Shown: piece after piece, positions 7,951 through 16,455 of the stretch
Layout of the letters: each line of letters begins with the position of its first letter
Position numbering within the stretch: position 1 is the first letter of the stretch
From: an uncultured Hungatella sp.
GTDB taxonomy: Bacteria; Bacillota; Clostridia; Lachnospirales; Lachnospiraceae
Length of the DNA: 44,003 nt
Reading direction: 5' to 3'
Assembly: GCA_949879025.1 (NCBI GenBank)
Contig: CATLBO010000017.1
Coordinates: 1 to 44,003, forward strand
Notes under the pieces: model-generated
What the model saw: only the letters and a program-made list of their open reading frames with translations
What the model was told of the DNA's origin: nothing
Databases searched by the model: none
Program-made: the position numbers and the translations under genes

Positions 7951-9402
7951 ATGGTAACAAATGATGCAACCATATTGAAAGTAAAGCATGACGTGCTGCG
8001 TGAGGTGGCGAAGCTGGCATGGGACGGAAAGCTGGACGAGTGCAGGGAGGAGATGCCTTACAAAATGATTCCGGGACCTCAGGCCCAGTTTAGGTGCTGC
8101 ATTTATAAGGAGAGGGAGATTATCAGGCAGAGGGTCCGGCTGGCAGAGGGAAAGTGTCCGTCAGGAAAAGACTCCATCAATGTTGTTCAGGTCATTGGAG
8201 CAGCCTGCGAGGAGTGCCCCATTGCTTCTTATGTTGTAACAGATAACTGCCGGAAATGTATGGGAAAGGCTTGCCAGAATTCCTGTAATTTCGGTGCGAT
8301 TTCCATGGATGATACCAGGGCCCACATAGATCCTTCCAAGTGCAAGGAATGCGGAAAATGTGCCCAGGCATGTCCTTACAGCGCTATTGCCCACCTGGAA
8401 AGACCCTGTAAAAAGGTATGTCCGGTAGATGCCATTACTTATGATGAATACGGCATCTGCGTTATTGATGAGAAAAAGTGCATCCAGTGTGGCGCCTGCG
8501 TCCACAGCTGCCCATTTGGGGCTATTGGAACAAAGACGTTTATGGTGGATATTATCCGTTTGATCAATGCCGGTAAACGGGTGGTTGCCATGGTGGCTCC
8601 TGCCACAGAGGGGCAGTTCGGGCCTGATATTACTATGGCAAGCTGGAGAACAGCTCTTAAGAAGATTGGATTTGCGGATATGATTGAAGTGGGACTGGGT
8701 GGAGACATGACTGCAGCTGCGGAGGCTGCGGAGTGGGCCGAGGCCTATAAGGAAGGCAAGAAGATGACTACCTCCTGCTGTCCTGCTTTTGTCAATATGA
8801 TTAAACAGCATTTCCCCATGCTTCTTGACAATATGTCCACCACCGTGTCGCCTATGTGCGCAGTGTCGAGACTGGTAAAAGAGAAAGATCCGGGAACGAT
8901 CACCGTATTTATCGGCCCCTGCATTGCCAAGAAGAGCGAGACTCTGGATCTGAATATTCAGGGGAACGCAGATTATGCTCTGACATTCGGCGAAGTCCGG
9001 GCCATGATGCGGGCTAAGGATGTAGAACTGGAGCCGGAGGAGAACAGCTATCAGGACAGCTCTGTGTTCGGCAAGAGATTCGGTAACGGCGGCGGAGTGA
9101 CGGCTGCAGTGGTTGAATGTTTTGAGGAGATGGGCGAGGACATTAAGCCTGAAGTGATGAAGTGCAATGGGGCTGCAGAGTGCAAGAAGGCGCTGCTTCT
9201 GATGAAGGTCGGAAAGCTGCCAGCGGACTTTATTGAAGGCATGGCCTGCGTAGGCGGATGCGTGGGAGGCCCAAGCAAGCATAAGGCTGAGTTGGAGGCC
9301 AAGAAGGCAAGAGATACGCTGATTGGCGGGGCTGATAAGAGGAAAGTGCTGGAGAATTTGGAGAAGCTGGGGGCGGATAAGGTACATATGCATCGAAGCT
9401 GA
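7951..9402 (+). CDS. Monomeric [FeFe] hydrogenase, group B type
   Basis: A 483-residue iron-only hydrogenase. The N-terminal 200 residues are packed with cysteines, including CRKCMGKACQNSC, CKECGKCAQACP and CIQCGACVHSCP, for several [4Fe-4S] clusters. The H-cluster signatures are L1 TTSCCPAF (Cys276-277), L2 IGPCIAKKSE (Cys324) and L3 MACVGGC (Cys433, Cys437), the forms characteristic of group B enzymes. The proton-donor cysteine of L1 is kept, so catalysis is plausible, probably using ferredoxin. The ATG at 7951 follows AGGAGGAG; an upstream in-frame start at 7894 lacks one. It is 85 bases after the phosphatase gene and ends the operon. Pairing of group B and group C enzymes with a PP2C phosphatase is known in anaerobic Firmicutes. 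Confidence 0.9.
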   Translation: MVTNDATILKVKHDVLREVAKLAWDGKLDECREEMPYKMIPGPQAQFRCCIYKEREIIRQRVRLAEGKCPSGKDSINVVQVIGAACEECPIASYVVTDNCRKCMGKACQNSCNFGAISMDDTRAHIDPSKCKECGKCAQACPYSAIAHLERPCKKVCPVDAITYDEYGICVIDEKKCIQCGACVHSCPFGAIGTKTFMVDIIRLINAGKRVVAMVAPATEGQFGPDITMASWRTALKKIGFADMIEVGLGGDMTAAAEAAEWAEAYKEGKKMTTSCCPAFVNMIKQHFPMLLDNMSTTVSPMCAVSRLVKEKDPGTITVFIGPCIAKKSETLDLNIQGNADYALTFGEVRAMMRAKDVELEPEENSYQDSSVFGKRFGNGGGVTAAVVECFEEMGEDIKPEVMKCNGAAECKKALLLMKVGKLPADFIEGMACVGGCVGGPSKHKAELEAKKARDTLIGGADKRKVLENLEKLGADKVHMHRS

Positions 9403-9449
9403 CCAAAGGTCAGGGTTATGACAGGTACGATTAGCATTTTTGCAAAATA

Positions 9450-9493
9450 TTAAAAACCGGGAGGCCGTGTTTTCAAGGCCTTTCGGTTTTTAA
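9450..9493 (+). terminator. Terminator of the hydrogenase operon
   Basis: ATTAAAAACCG with AGGCC pairs with GGCCT and CGGTTTTTAAT around a loop rich in T, ending in a T-tract. The A-tract on the left would make it work in both directions. Confidence 0.8.
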
Positions 9494-9615
9494 TTTTCAG
9501 CGGGGGGATAGTGGAAGATATTACTATTCAAAGGCTGTGTTTAATGATATAATCGAAAAAAAGCTGCTAAAAGTGAAGCATCAGAAATGAAGTGGCTTTG
9601 TCCGGAGATGAATGG

Positions 9616-10056
9616 ATGGATGTATTGAACAAGGAACAGCGCCATAAAGCCATGAGTCATATTAAAAGCAAAGATACCAGTATCGAATTGGCGCTTCGTA
9701 AAGCGTTATGGAAAAAGGGGTATCGTTACCGGAAAAATTATAAGGCGCTGCCAGGAAGCCCAGATATCGTACTTACGAAGCATAGGATAGTCATTTTTTG
9801 TGACGGCGAATTATTCCATGGAAAAAACTGGGAGGTTATGCGGCCTAAGCTGCTTAAGGGGAATAACCCTGAATACTGGGTAAGCAAGATAGAGAGGAAC
9901 ATGAAGAGAGACTGGGAAAATGAAAAAACATTGCTTTTTCTAGGCTGGACAGTAATTCGCTTTTGGGGAAACGATATTTTGAAGAATCCAGACGGATGTA
10001 TAAAGGTGATAGAAGAAACCATATTAGAAGGTTTGACGGAAAGCATATTGGACTGA
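9616..10056 (+). CDS. vsr: Very short patch repair endonuclease Vsr
   Basis: A 146-residue endonuclease that nicks 5' of the T in T:G mismatches arising when 5-methylcytosine deaminates, so that short-patch repair can restore C. It starts with the family pattern NKEQRHKAMSHIKSKDT and contains the core SPDIVL (Asp50, the catalytic position matching Asp51 of the E. coli enzyme) and FCDGELFHGKNW (His68, matching His69). The C terminus TVIRFWGNDI also fits. Length is normal. The ATG at 9616 is chosen because GGAG lies just upstream and the protein then begins at the family's usual point; an upstream GTG at 9592 lacks a ribosome site. It sits 15 bases before a cytosine-5 methyltransferase gene, its standard partner. 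Confidence 0.93.
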   Translation: MDVLNKEQRHKAMSHIKSKDTSIELALRKALWKKGYRYRKNYKALPGSPDIVLTKHRIVIFCDGELFHGKNWEVMRPKLLKGNNPEYWVSKIERNMKRDWENEKTLLFLGWTVIRFWGNDILKNPDGCIKVIEETILEGLTESILD

Positions 10057-10071
10057 GAACGGAGAGCGATA

Positions 10072-12435
10072 ATGAAGAGGATACATATGGAAACTGAGGA
10101 TGCGACGGTAAAGATGAAGCCGATTATGGTCGTGTCCCTTTTTTCCGGCGGTGGCGGAATGGATATAGGATTTGAGGGAGATTTCCGGGTTTTGAATGCC
10201 AGCGTAAATCAATCGCTTAGTAAAACATGGGCTATAGAAAAGAAGGATGAACAGTGGGCAAAGCTGGGGAGGACTAGGTTCCAGCTGGTATTTGCAAATG
10301 ATATAAAGCCGGAGGCGAAAGCAGCTTGGACTAATTATTTTGGAAGAAAGGGAGTCTCTGCTTCAGACTATCATCTTGGAAGTATAGTAGATTTGGTTAA
10401 AAGGCAAAGAGAGGGGGGAGAAAATGTATTCCCCCCCCAAGTGGACGTGGTTATCGGCGGATTTCCCTGCCAAGATTTTTCGATTGCTGGAAAGAGAATG
10501 GGATTCAGTTCCAGAATGGGCCATGATGGAAAGAAAATTGGCGAAGACGAGCCCACGGTGGAAAACAGGGGGCAGCTTTATATGTGGATGCGGGAAGTGA
10601 TCGCTATTACCAAGCCTAAAGTGTTCGTGGCTGAAAACGTTAAAGGACTGACGAATTTAAAGGACGTAAAAGCTGTAATTGAGAGGGACTTTGCTTCGGT
10701 TTGTGATGGTGGTTATCTGGTAATACCAGCTCAGGTGCTCAATGCGGCTAACTACGGAGTTCCGCAAAGGCGGGAGAGAGTAATATTTTTTGGATTGAAA
10801 AAATCCGAATTGACTGAGAAAGCTCTGCAGGAACTGACGAAAGACGTCATTTCGCAGAAATATTCCCCTTATCCGCCTATAACTCATTATTTGCCGGAAG
10901 AACCTGAAAGGGAGGGGCTAAAAAGGTTTGTCACAGTAAGGGAGGCCTTGTCAGGGCTAGAGGAGCCGGAGAGATCTTCTGACATCAGCCACCAGAAATA
11001 TTCAAAGGCAAAGTATATGGGAAAGCATTGTCAGGGACAGCAGGAGGTGCGACTTGATGGAATAGGTCCTACCATTCGCTCGGAACATCATGGCAATATC
11101 GAGTTCCGAAGGTTGTCGCAGGAACATGGGGGAGGCTATGGGGAGGAATTAGCCAAGGGTCTGCCGGAACGGAGACTGACCGTCAGGGAATGCGCCAGGA
11201 TACAGACATTCCCTGATGATTACGATTTTGTAATATCGGCTAAAAGGGGAAATAAGCCAGTTTCAGGTTCAGAGGCATATAAGATCATTGGCAATGCGGT
11301 TCCGCCACTGTTGGGATATCACATTGCAAAAAGGCTGGAAGATAATTGGAATTTTTATTTTGGAGAGGAGAATGCTGAGGGAATGTTAAAAAATAATGAA
11401 CCTTCATTAAAAGAATTTGAAGAATTATGTAACAGAGCTTGTAAAATCATGAATGATAGAGCGCAGGCCAGTCCAGATTACTATCTGTCTAAAGAAGCCA
11501 GGAAACTGGAGCCGGAGGTATTGGAAGCCTTGGAAAAGGCGGCAGTGGGAACGGGGTTTGAAGGCATGGTAAAGATGGTAAGCGGACAAAGATTTCCTGA
11601 CATCGTTATAGGAAAATCTTACGGGGTTGAAGTGAAATCAACAAAAGGGAACAGATGGGAAACTGTTGGAGGAAGCGTGGCAGAGGGGACAAGAATTGAA
11701 GGGGTAAGGCACATTTTCTGTCTGTTTGGAAAATTGCAGAAGCCAGTGGAATTTAAAGTAAGAAGATATGAAGAATGCCTGTGCGATATAGCGGTTACCC
11801 ATAGTCCAAGGTATCGGATAGATATGGAGCTGCCAGAAGGAGCGACCATATTTGACCGGATGGGAATTACATATGATGAAATGCGCAGACTTGATAATCC
11901 GATCACTCCTGTAGTCAGTTATTACCGTTCCATGCTAAAGCCGGGGGAATCCCTGTGGTGGATTAATGGCGAGGAGGTAGAAACGGATTCAGCACCAGCA
12001 AAAATCCGGATGTGGAAAACCCTTCCAAGTGAAGAAAGGCAGAGCCTGACTGCCCAGGGATTTGCATTATTTCCGGAATTATTTGGCAGTAGCCTTAATA
12101 AATATGAACGCTTTACCTTGTGGCTGGTAGCAAAGCATGGAGTTGTCTATCCTTCCCTCCGGGACGCCTTTTCCGCAGGAGGGCAATCAGATTTATTCAT
12201 AAATGGAAAGCGGTATAAAAGGTTGCCTAAAAAGTATATTCAGCTGAATCGATACAAACAAAAGGTGAAAGAAATAATCATGACTGCTGATAATGATGTG
12301 CTGATTGAGACATGGAATGCAGATCAAGATATGCTTAAGAATCGAATGGAAGCGTGGATGGGGTTAATTTGTAAAATGGCTGCAAATGAGGATTTTGATG
12401 TTTTCAATCTGCTAAAAGACATTTTAGGTGAATAA
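10072..12435 (+). CDS. DNA cytosine-5 methyltransferase fused to a probable restriction endonuclease domain
   Basis: A 787-residue protein. The first 425 residues are a complete cytosine-5 DNA methyltransferase. Motif I is SLFSGGGGMD (22-31), motif IV is GGFPCQDFS with catalytic Cys133, and motif VI is AENV (Glu188). Motif VIII is QRRERV (232-237), a target-recognition region follows, motif IX is RECARIQTFP (372-381) and motif X is IIGNAVPP (405-412). The remaining 360 residues are unlike a methyltransferase. FPDIVIGKSYGVEVKST (Asp510, Glu520, Lys522) fits the PD-(D/E)XK nuclease pattern, followed by a conserved-looking block around FKVRRYEECLCDIAVTHSPRY. This suggests cleavage and modification in one chain, recognising an unknown site. 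Vsr is encoded just upstream. The ribosome site is GGAGAG. A run of eight C at 10431-10438 lies before motif IV. Confidence 0.88.
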   Translation: MKRIHMETEDATVKMKPIMVVSLFSGGGGMDIGFEGDFRVLNASVNQSLSKTWAIEKKDEQWAKLGRTRFQLVFANDIKPEAKAAWTNYFGRKGVSASDYHLGSIVDLVKRQREGGENVFPPQVDVVIGGFPCQDFSIAGKRMGFSSRMGHDGKKIGEDEPTVENRGQLYMWMREVIAITKPKVFVAENVKGLTNLKDVKAVIERDFASVCDGGYLVIPAQVLNAANYGVPQRRERVIFFGLKKSELTEKALQELTKDVISQKYSPYPPITHYLPEEPEREGLKRFVTVREALSGLEEPERSSDISHQKYSKAKYMGKHCQGQQEVRLDGIGPTIRSEHHGNIEFRRLSQEHGGGYGEELAKGLPERRLTVRECARIQTFPDDYDFVISAKRGNKPVSGSEAYKIIGNAVPPLLGYHIAKRLEDNWNFYFGEENAEGMLKNNEPSLKEFEELCNRACKIMNDRAQASPDYYLSKEARKLEPEVLEALEKAAVGTGFEGMVKMVSGQRFPDIVIGKSYGVEVKSTKGNRWETVGGSVAEGTRIEGVRHIFCLFGKLQKPVEFKVRRYEECLCDIAVTHSPRYRIDMELPEGATIFDRMGITYDEMRRLDNPITPVVSYYRSMLKPGESLWWINGEEVETDSAPAKIRMWKTLPSEERQSLTAQGFALFPELFGSSLNKYERFTLWLVAKHGVVYPSLRDAFSAGGQSDLFINGKRYKRLPKKYIQLNRYKQKVKEIIMTADNDVLIETWNADQDMLKNRMEAWMGLICKMAANEDFDVFNLLKDILGE

Positions 12436-12459
12436 TTTTTAAAATAGTTAAGAAAGGCG

Positions 12460-13143
12460 ATGGATGTGGTGTTGGCTGCAACGGATATTTATAAGAGCTA
12501 CGGCGGGCGAGCGATTCTTAAGGGCGTGAATCTGGAGACCTTTCCTGGAGAGTGTGTGGGAATTGTGGGAAGCAATGGATGCGGAAAAACCACTCTTCTC
12601 TCCATTCTTGCAGGGGCTGTAAAAGCGGATAAGGGAAGCGTAAGCCTGGATGGGAAGCAGGCGGGGAAAAGCCGCAGCGCCTATACGAATGCAGTGGCCT
12701 ATGTGCCTCAGGAGAATCCGCTGATCGAGGAACTGACGGTTCAGGATAATCTGCTTTTATGGTATGGCGGAAATAAGAAGGCTCTGGAACAAGATCTGAA
12801 ATCAGGGGCAGCAGCATTTTTGAGAATTGGGGATATGATTGGACGGACTGTGGAAAAGCTGTCTGGGGGGATGAAGAAACGGGTCAGCATAGCCTGTGCC
12901 CTGTCCAATCATGGGGAGGTTCTGATACTGGACGAACCTGGAGCGGCACTGGACATGGAATGCAAGGCAGATATCCGCTGCTATCTGGAGAAGTACCGGA
13001 AAGCAGGAGGAACTGTGATTTTAACGTCCCATGAGATGACGGAACTGTCAGTCTGCACAAAAATGTATGTTTTAAAAGATGGTAAGTTGAAATTGATTGA
13101 AAATGGATTGCCGGAAGAGAAATTAATAGAGTATTTTAGATGA
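12460..13143 (+). CDS. ABC transporter ATP-binding protein (ABC-2 exporter type)
   Basis: A 227-residue ATPase with Walker A GSNGCGKTT, Q-loop YVPQENP, signature LSGGMKKRVSIACAL, Walker B LILDEPGAALD and a switch histidine in LTSHEM. It most resembles the ATPases of ABC-2 type exporters of the CcmA family. The natural membrane partners are the two permease-like proteins at 15274-17690, but a 207-base gap with its own promoter and the zinc-ribbon gene lie between, so the link is inferred. The methyltransferase gene ends 24 bases upstream, though function differs. The ribosome site is weak (AAAGG). Confidence 0.82.
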   Translation: MDVVLAATDIYKSYGGRAILKGVNLETFPGECVGIVGSNGCGKTTLLSILAGAVKADKGSVSLDGKQAGKSRSAYTNAVAYVPQENPLIEELTVQDNLLLWYGGNKKALEQDLKSGAAAFLRIGDMIGRTVEKLSGGMKKRVSIACALSNHGEVLILDEPGAALDMECKADIRCYLEKYRKAGGTVILTSHEMTELSVCTKMYVLKDGKLKLIENGLPEEKLIEYFR

Positions 13144-13205
13144 ATTCCTGCCGTATCCAAAGATTAGTCTTTTTCCTGACATTATCCTATACTGGGAGAT
13201 GTCGG

Positions 13206-13234
13206 TTGCAACCTATGTGGATAAGTGTTACAAT
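13206..13234 (+). promoter_or_regulatory. Promoter ahead of the zinc-ribbon/ABC-2 permease operon
   Basis: TTGCAA at 13206-13211 and TACAAT at 13229-13234 with a 17-base spacer, 116 bases upstream of the zinc-ribbon gene. It would let the accessory and permease genes be expressed apart from the ATPase. Confidence 0.55.
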
Positions 13235-13350
13235 AAATAAGGAAATTCAGCAGGAAAGGCAGTACAGGCTGCTAAGTTTCTGGTGCACTCTTAAAGCCGT
13301 TTTGTATCAATTTTAGGAATGCATTCTAAAAAGGCAGGAGGAAAAGTATT

Positions 13351-15246
13351 ATGAAATGTGGTGTATGCGGTACAGAGATTGGCGTTGACGAAAAGGTCTG
13401 TCATGGATGCAAAAGCCCTGTGGAACAAAGCCGTTCTGCATTTGGAGACGCTATGACAGAGGCTGCCAGCAGTATGGCAGCAGGCGGATCAGAGCCTGAT
13501 GAGATAGGCAGTGGGCAGGAAGGGACAGGAGAGATGCCAGGAAGCAGCAAGGCGGATGGGGGCGTGCCGGAAACGGGAAACCAGGCTCAGGGAAGCGCTT
13601 TGCCGGAAGGCGCAGGCAAACCGCCGAAATCCGGGAAGAAAACAGGAATCATTATCGGTGTGGCAGCGGCAGCCGCTGTGGCAGTGGGGGCATTGGCATT
13701 TTCTTTCATGGGAAGAAAAGATCCGAAACAGGTGGTGATTGATGCGTTCGAGAACATTTGCCCCGATGATCAGGTGAAGCCTTTGGAAGAATTGTTTGGC
13801 ATCAGCCAGTTTGCGGAAAACGCAAAGACAGCAGATGTGGAGGACTCCATCAGCCTGATTCTGGAGGACTGCTCAGAGGCGGAAGTGAGGGAGTGGGCGG
13901 GAAGCGGCTTTCGTGTTTCGGCTCAAAGTGATAAGACAAACAAGAAAAATGCTGCTGATATAGCAGTGATCTATAAAGATATGGAACTTGCCAACCTGGA
14001 GATATACTATGGTGACGAAACACTGATGATGGCAATTCCCCAGCTTTCCTCAAAAGTATTTACCATGGATCTGGGAGAAGGGCTGGAACAAAGGCTCCAA
14101 AGTTCTCCTTTAATCGGGCCGGTGCTGAAAGATTCGGAGGTTGACATAGAGGGAATATTGGACTATTTCCATGAGCAGGTAGAAAAGGCAGAATCTGGGG
14201 AGGCAGCCTTTGACCTTGACAGCCTGAGGACCCGTTTCAGAGAGGGAACCCAGGCCCAGGAAAAGTTCAAAGAGGCTCTTGTAGTAGAGAAGGGAGAAAA
14301 GGGAACCTTTACCATGGACGGAGGAGAGGTATCCTGTAATGGTTATAAGGTTTTGGTCAGCAAGGATTCTATGATGGAATTTTTGCGGACCTCTGCGGAC
14401 TTCTTTTTAAATGACCAGGAATTGAAGGATCAGTTTATCATGCAGCTGGAGCAGAGCGTGAAATTGGCAGAACTAATGGGCGGTGTAAGCTCAGGGATTT
14501 CAGCTGACCAGATCTATGCAGACAACATAGAAGATATGAAGGACTCAGTCAGCGAGATGATTGATTTCCTGGATAAAAGCCTGACAGATGTGGACATGAC
14601 AGTTTATGTGGATAAGAAAGGACGTCTGGCGGCAGTGGATGGCTCTACGAAGCTGATAGATCCGGACAGTGAGGCAGATGAAGCAGAACAGGATGGGATT
14701 AATGCAGATTTTAGCTTCCGGCTTCAGGGCGGCGCATATTTGACTCAGAATATGACAGCAGATATCGTGCTGGAAAACAGCGGAGAACATTTAGAGTTTT
14801 CTATGGTGAAAAACGGCACTTATGACGGGAAGAGCCTGACAGGAGACTTGGCACTGGATATGAGCCTGGACGGGGAGGACAAGATGAAAGGGGGGATCAC
14901 CTGTACAGGCACTTATAATTCTGACGGCGGAGATTACCATATGGGTCTTGGGATTACAGCAGATGATTCCCTGCTGGCGGACATTTCCATGAGCGGAGTC
15001 GTGGATCAGCTGGAAAAAGGCACTTCCATTCACGCTGACATTGACGAACTGAAACTGACATTAATGGATGCCATGGCACAGATATCATTTAATGGTGAGT
15101 ATTCATACAATCCTTTAAGCAGTGGGATAACAGAGCCGGAGGGAGAGTCCTTTGACGTGTTTGCGGCAGATGAAGCTGATCTGGAAAGTATTTTTATGGA
15201 AGTTTATATGAATGTAATGCAGCTTATGATGCAGCTGGAACAGTAA
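13351..15246 (+). CDS. Zinc-ribbon, single-pass membrane protein with large extracellular domain
   Basis: A 631-residue protein of unknown function. It starts with a zinc ribbon (Cys3, Cys6, Cys17, Cys20: CGVC and CHGC), continues through a low-complexity Gly/Ser/Glu linker to about residue 95, then a transmembrane segment (IIIGVAAAAAVAVGALAFSF). The outer part of about 510 residues begins DPKQVVIDAFENI and is rich in Asp, Glu, Ser and Gly. Proteins with this plan (cytoplasmic zinc ribbon, one helix, outer beta-rich domain) are frequent in Firmicutes and often lie next to ABC-2 transporters. An AGGAGG ribosome site precedes the ATG. Position before two permease genes suggests a surface accessory of the exporter; no catalytic motif was found. 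Confidence 0.78.
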   Translation: MKCGVCGTEIGVDEKVCHGCKSPVEQSRSAFGDAMTEAASSMAAGGSEPDEIGSGQEGTGEMPGSSKADGGVPETGNQAQGSALPEGAGKPPKSGKKTGIIIGVAAAAAVAVGALAFSFMGRKDPKQVVIDAFENICPDDQVKPLEELFGISQFAENAKTADVEDSISLILEDCSEAEVREWAGSGFRVSAQSDKTNKKNAADIAVIYKDMELANLEIYYGDETLMMAIPQLSSKVFTMDLGEGLEQRLQSSPLIGPVLKDSEVDIEGILDYFHEQVEKAESGEAAFDLDSLRTRFREGTQAQEKFKEALVVEKGEKGTFTMDGGEVSCNGYKVLVSKDSMMEFLRTSADFFLNDQELKDQFIMQLEQSVKLAELMGGVSSGISADQIYADNIEDMKDSVSEMIDFLDKSLTDVDMTVYVDKKGRLAAVDGSTKLIDPDSEADEAEQDGINADFSFRLQGGAYLTQNMTADIVLENSGEHLEFSMVKNGTYDGKSLTGDLALDMSLDGEDKMKGGITCTGTYNSDGGDYHMGLGITADDSLLADISMSGVVDQLEKGTSIHADIDELKLTLMDAMAQISFNGEYSYNPLSSGITEPEGESFDVFAADEADLESIFMEVYMNVMQLMMQLEQ

Positions 15247-15273
15247 TGAAAACAGAATAGGAAGAGGTTTGCT

Positions 15274-16455
15274 ATGCATCTGGTTTATTTGAAACTGGAA
15301 TTGAAGAGAGCATATAAACGGCTTCCGCACCTTTATGCAGGGGCAATCATGCTGCTTATGACGGCAGCAGTGATTGCCCTCTTGTCCAGCCGCCTTTTAT
15401 ACGGTGAGAGCGTGGCAGGCACCGTGGCAGTGGGAGTGTCGGTTCCAAAGGAAGATGATCTGGCCAGACAGGTGGTGAAGATGATAAGCTCCCTGGAAAG
15501 CGTGGGAAGCGTATGCCGGTTTCAGTACATGGACAGAGAGGCCTGCCTTAAGGAACTGGAAGAGGGAAAACTGTATGCAGTGCTGGATGTGCCGGAAGGG
15601 TTTGTCCAGGACATTATGAACGGAACCAATACTCCGGTAACCGTATGGTTTAACCCAGATGCCGGCATAGAGGGGAAGCTGTTTCAGGAGCTGACGGACG
15701 CAGGAGCCCTGACTCTTGGAGCCAGTCAGGCAGGGATTTATGCTGGCAATGAGTTATACCGGATATGCGGCCTGGAGGATGCTGTCGGGGATCTGGAACG
15801 GGATTTGAATCAGCGGTATATGGAGTACAGCCTTCAGAGAACCGGATATTTCCGGCATCTGAATGTAGATGCCACAGGAGATGTAAATACTATGGAATTC
15901 TATGAGATCAGCATGTATGTATTGTTTATGTTCCTGACTGCGATTCCCGTATCAGGGTATCTGATGCCTTCCAAAAGGGTTATGGGGCAGAAACTGTCTT
16001 TGGCGGGCTTAGGCGGCGGATATCGGGCGGCAGTTAAGATCGCAGGCATGGGATTTCTTATGGCAGCAGCTACTTTTCCGGTAGTATTGGTGGCTGTTAT
16101 GGCAGATGTGGTGGAAATGAGCGTGATTCTGGCAGCGGCATGGGCGGTTTCCTGCGTGACAGCATCGGGAATCGTGGTGCTTTTGTTCCAAATGGCAGGT
16201 ACGCTTTTAGGCGGGATCATGCTGCTGTTTTTTGTGATCACAGGGCAGCATTTTCTGGCTGGCGGTTTCTTGCCTATGGTATTTCTCCCGGCGACAGTGC
16301 AGAAATGGGCTGTGTATCTGCCGTCCTCAGTTATTATGGACAGCATAAAGATGGCTTTTATCCAGGAGTGGGACTGGAGCCGGCTGGCAGCGTGCGCCGG
16401 AATCGGGGCGGCGGCATGGCTTCTTAGCGGGGCGGCGGAGGTGAGAAGGCAGTGA
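15274..16455 (+). CDS. ABC-2 type transporter permease, first subunit
   Basis: A 393-residue membrane protein with the ABC-2 (YhgE/Pip and ABC2_membrane_3) layout. One helix lies near residues 20-45, followed by an extracellular loop of about 150 residues containing the pattern KLYAVLDVPEGFVQDI, and then five or six helices from about residue 210 to the end. This class exports lipids, peptides or drugs with a separate ATPase, here probably the one at 12460. The GAAGAGG ribosome site lies six bases before the ATG. Its stop overlaps the next gene's GTG start by four bases, indicating coupled synthesis of both subunits. Confidence 0.8.
   Translation: MHLVYLKLELKRAYKRLPHLYAGAIMLLMTAAVIALLSSRLLYGESVAGTVAVGVSVPKEDDLARQVVKMISSLESVGSVCRFQYMDREACLKELEEGKLYAVLDVPEGFVQDIMNGTNTPVTVWFNPDAGIEGKLFQELTDAGALTLGASQAGIYAGNELYRICGLEDAVGDLERDLNQRYMEYSLQRTGYFRHLNVDATGDVNTMEFYEISMYVLFMFLTAIPVSGYLMPSKRVMGQKLSLAGLGGGYRAAVKIAGMGFLMAAATFPVVLVAVMADVVEMSVILAAAWAVSCVTASGIVVLLFQMAGTLLGGIMLLFFVITGQHFLAGGFLPMVFLPATVQKWAVYLPSSVIMDSIKMAFIQEWDWSRLAACAGIGAAAWLLSGAAEVRRQ

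Noticed and set aside
8161..9393. Long minus-strand open frame (410 codons) across the group-B-type hydrogenase gene
   Set aside because: It lies wholly antisense to a gene with clear H-cluster motifs; its translation is His/Leu/Ser-rich without family features and has no ribosome site.
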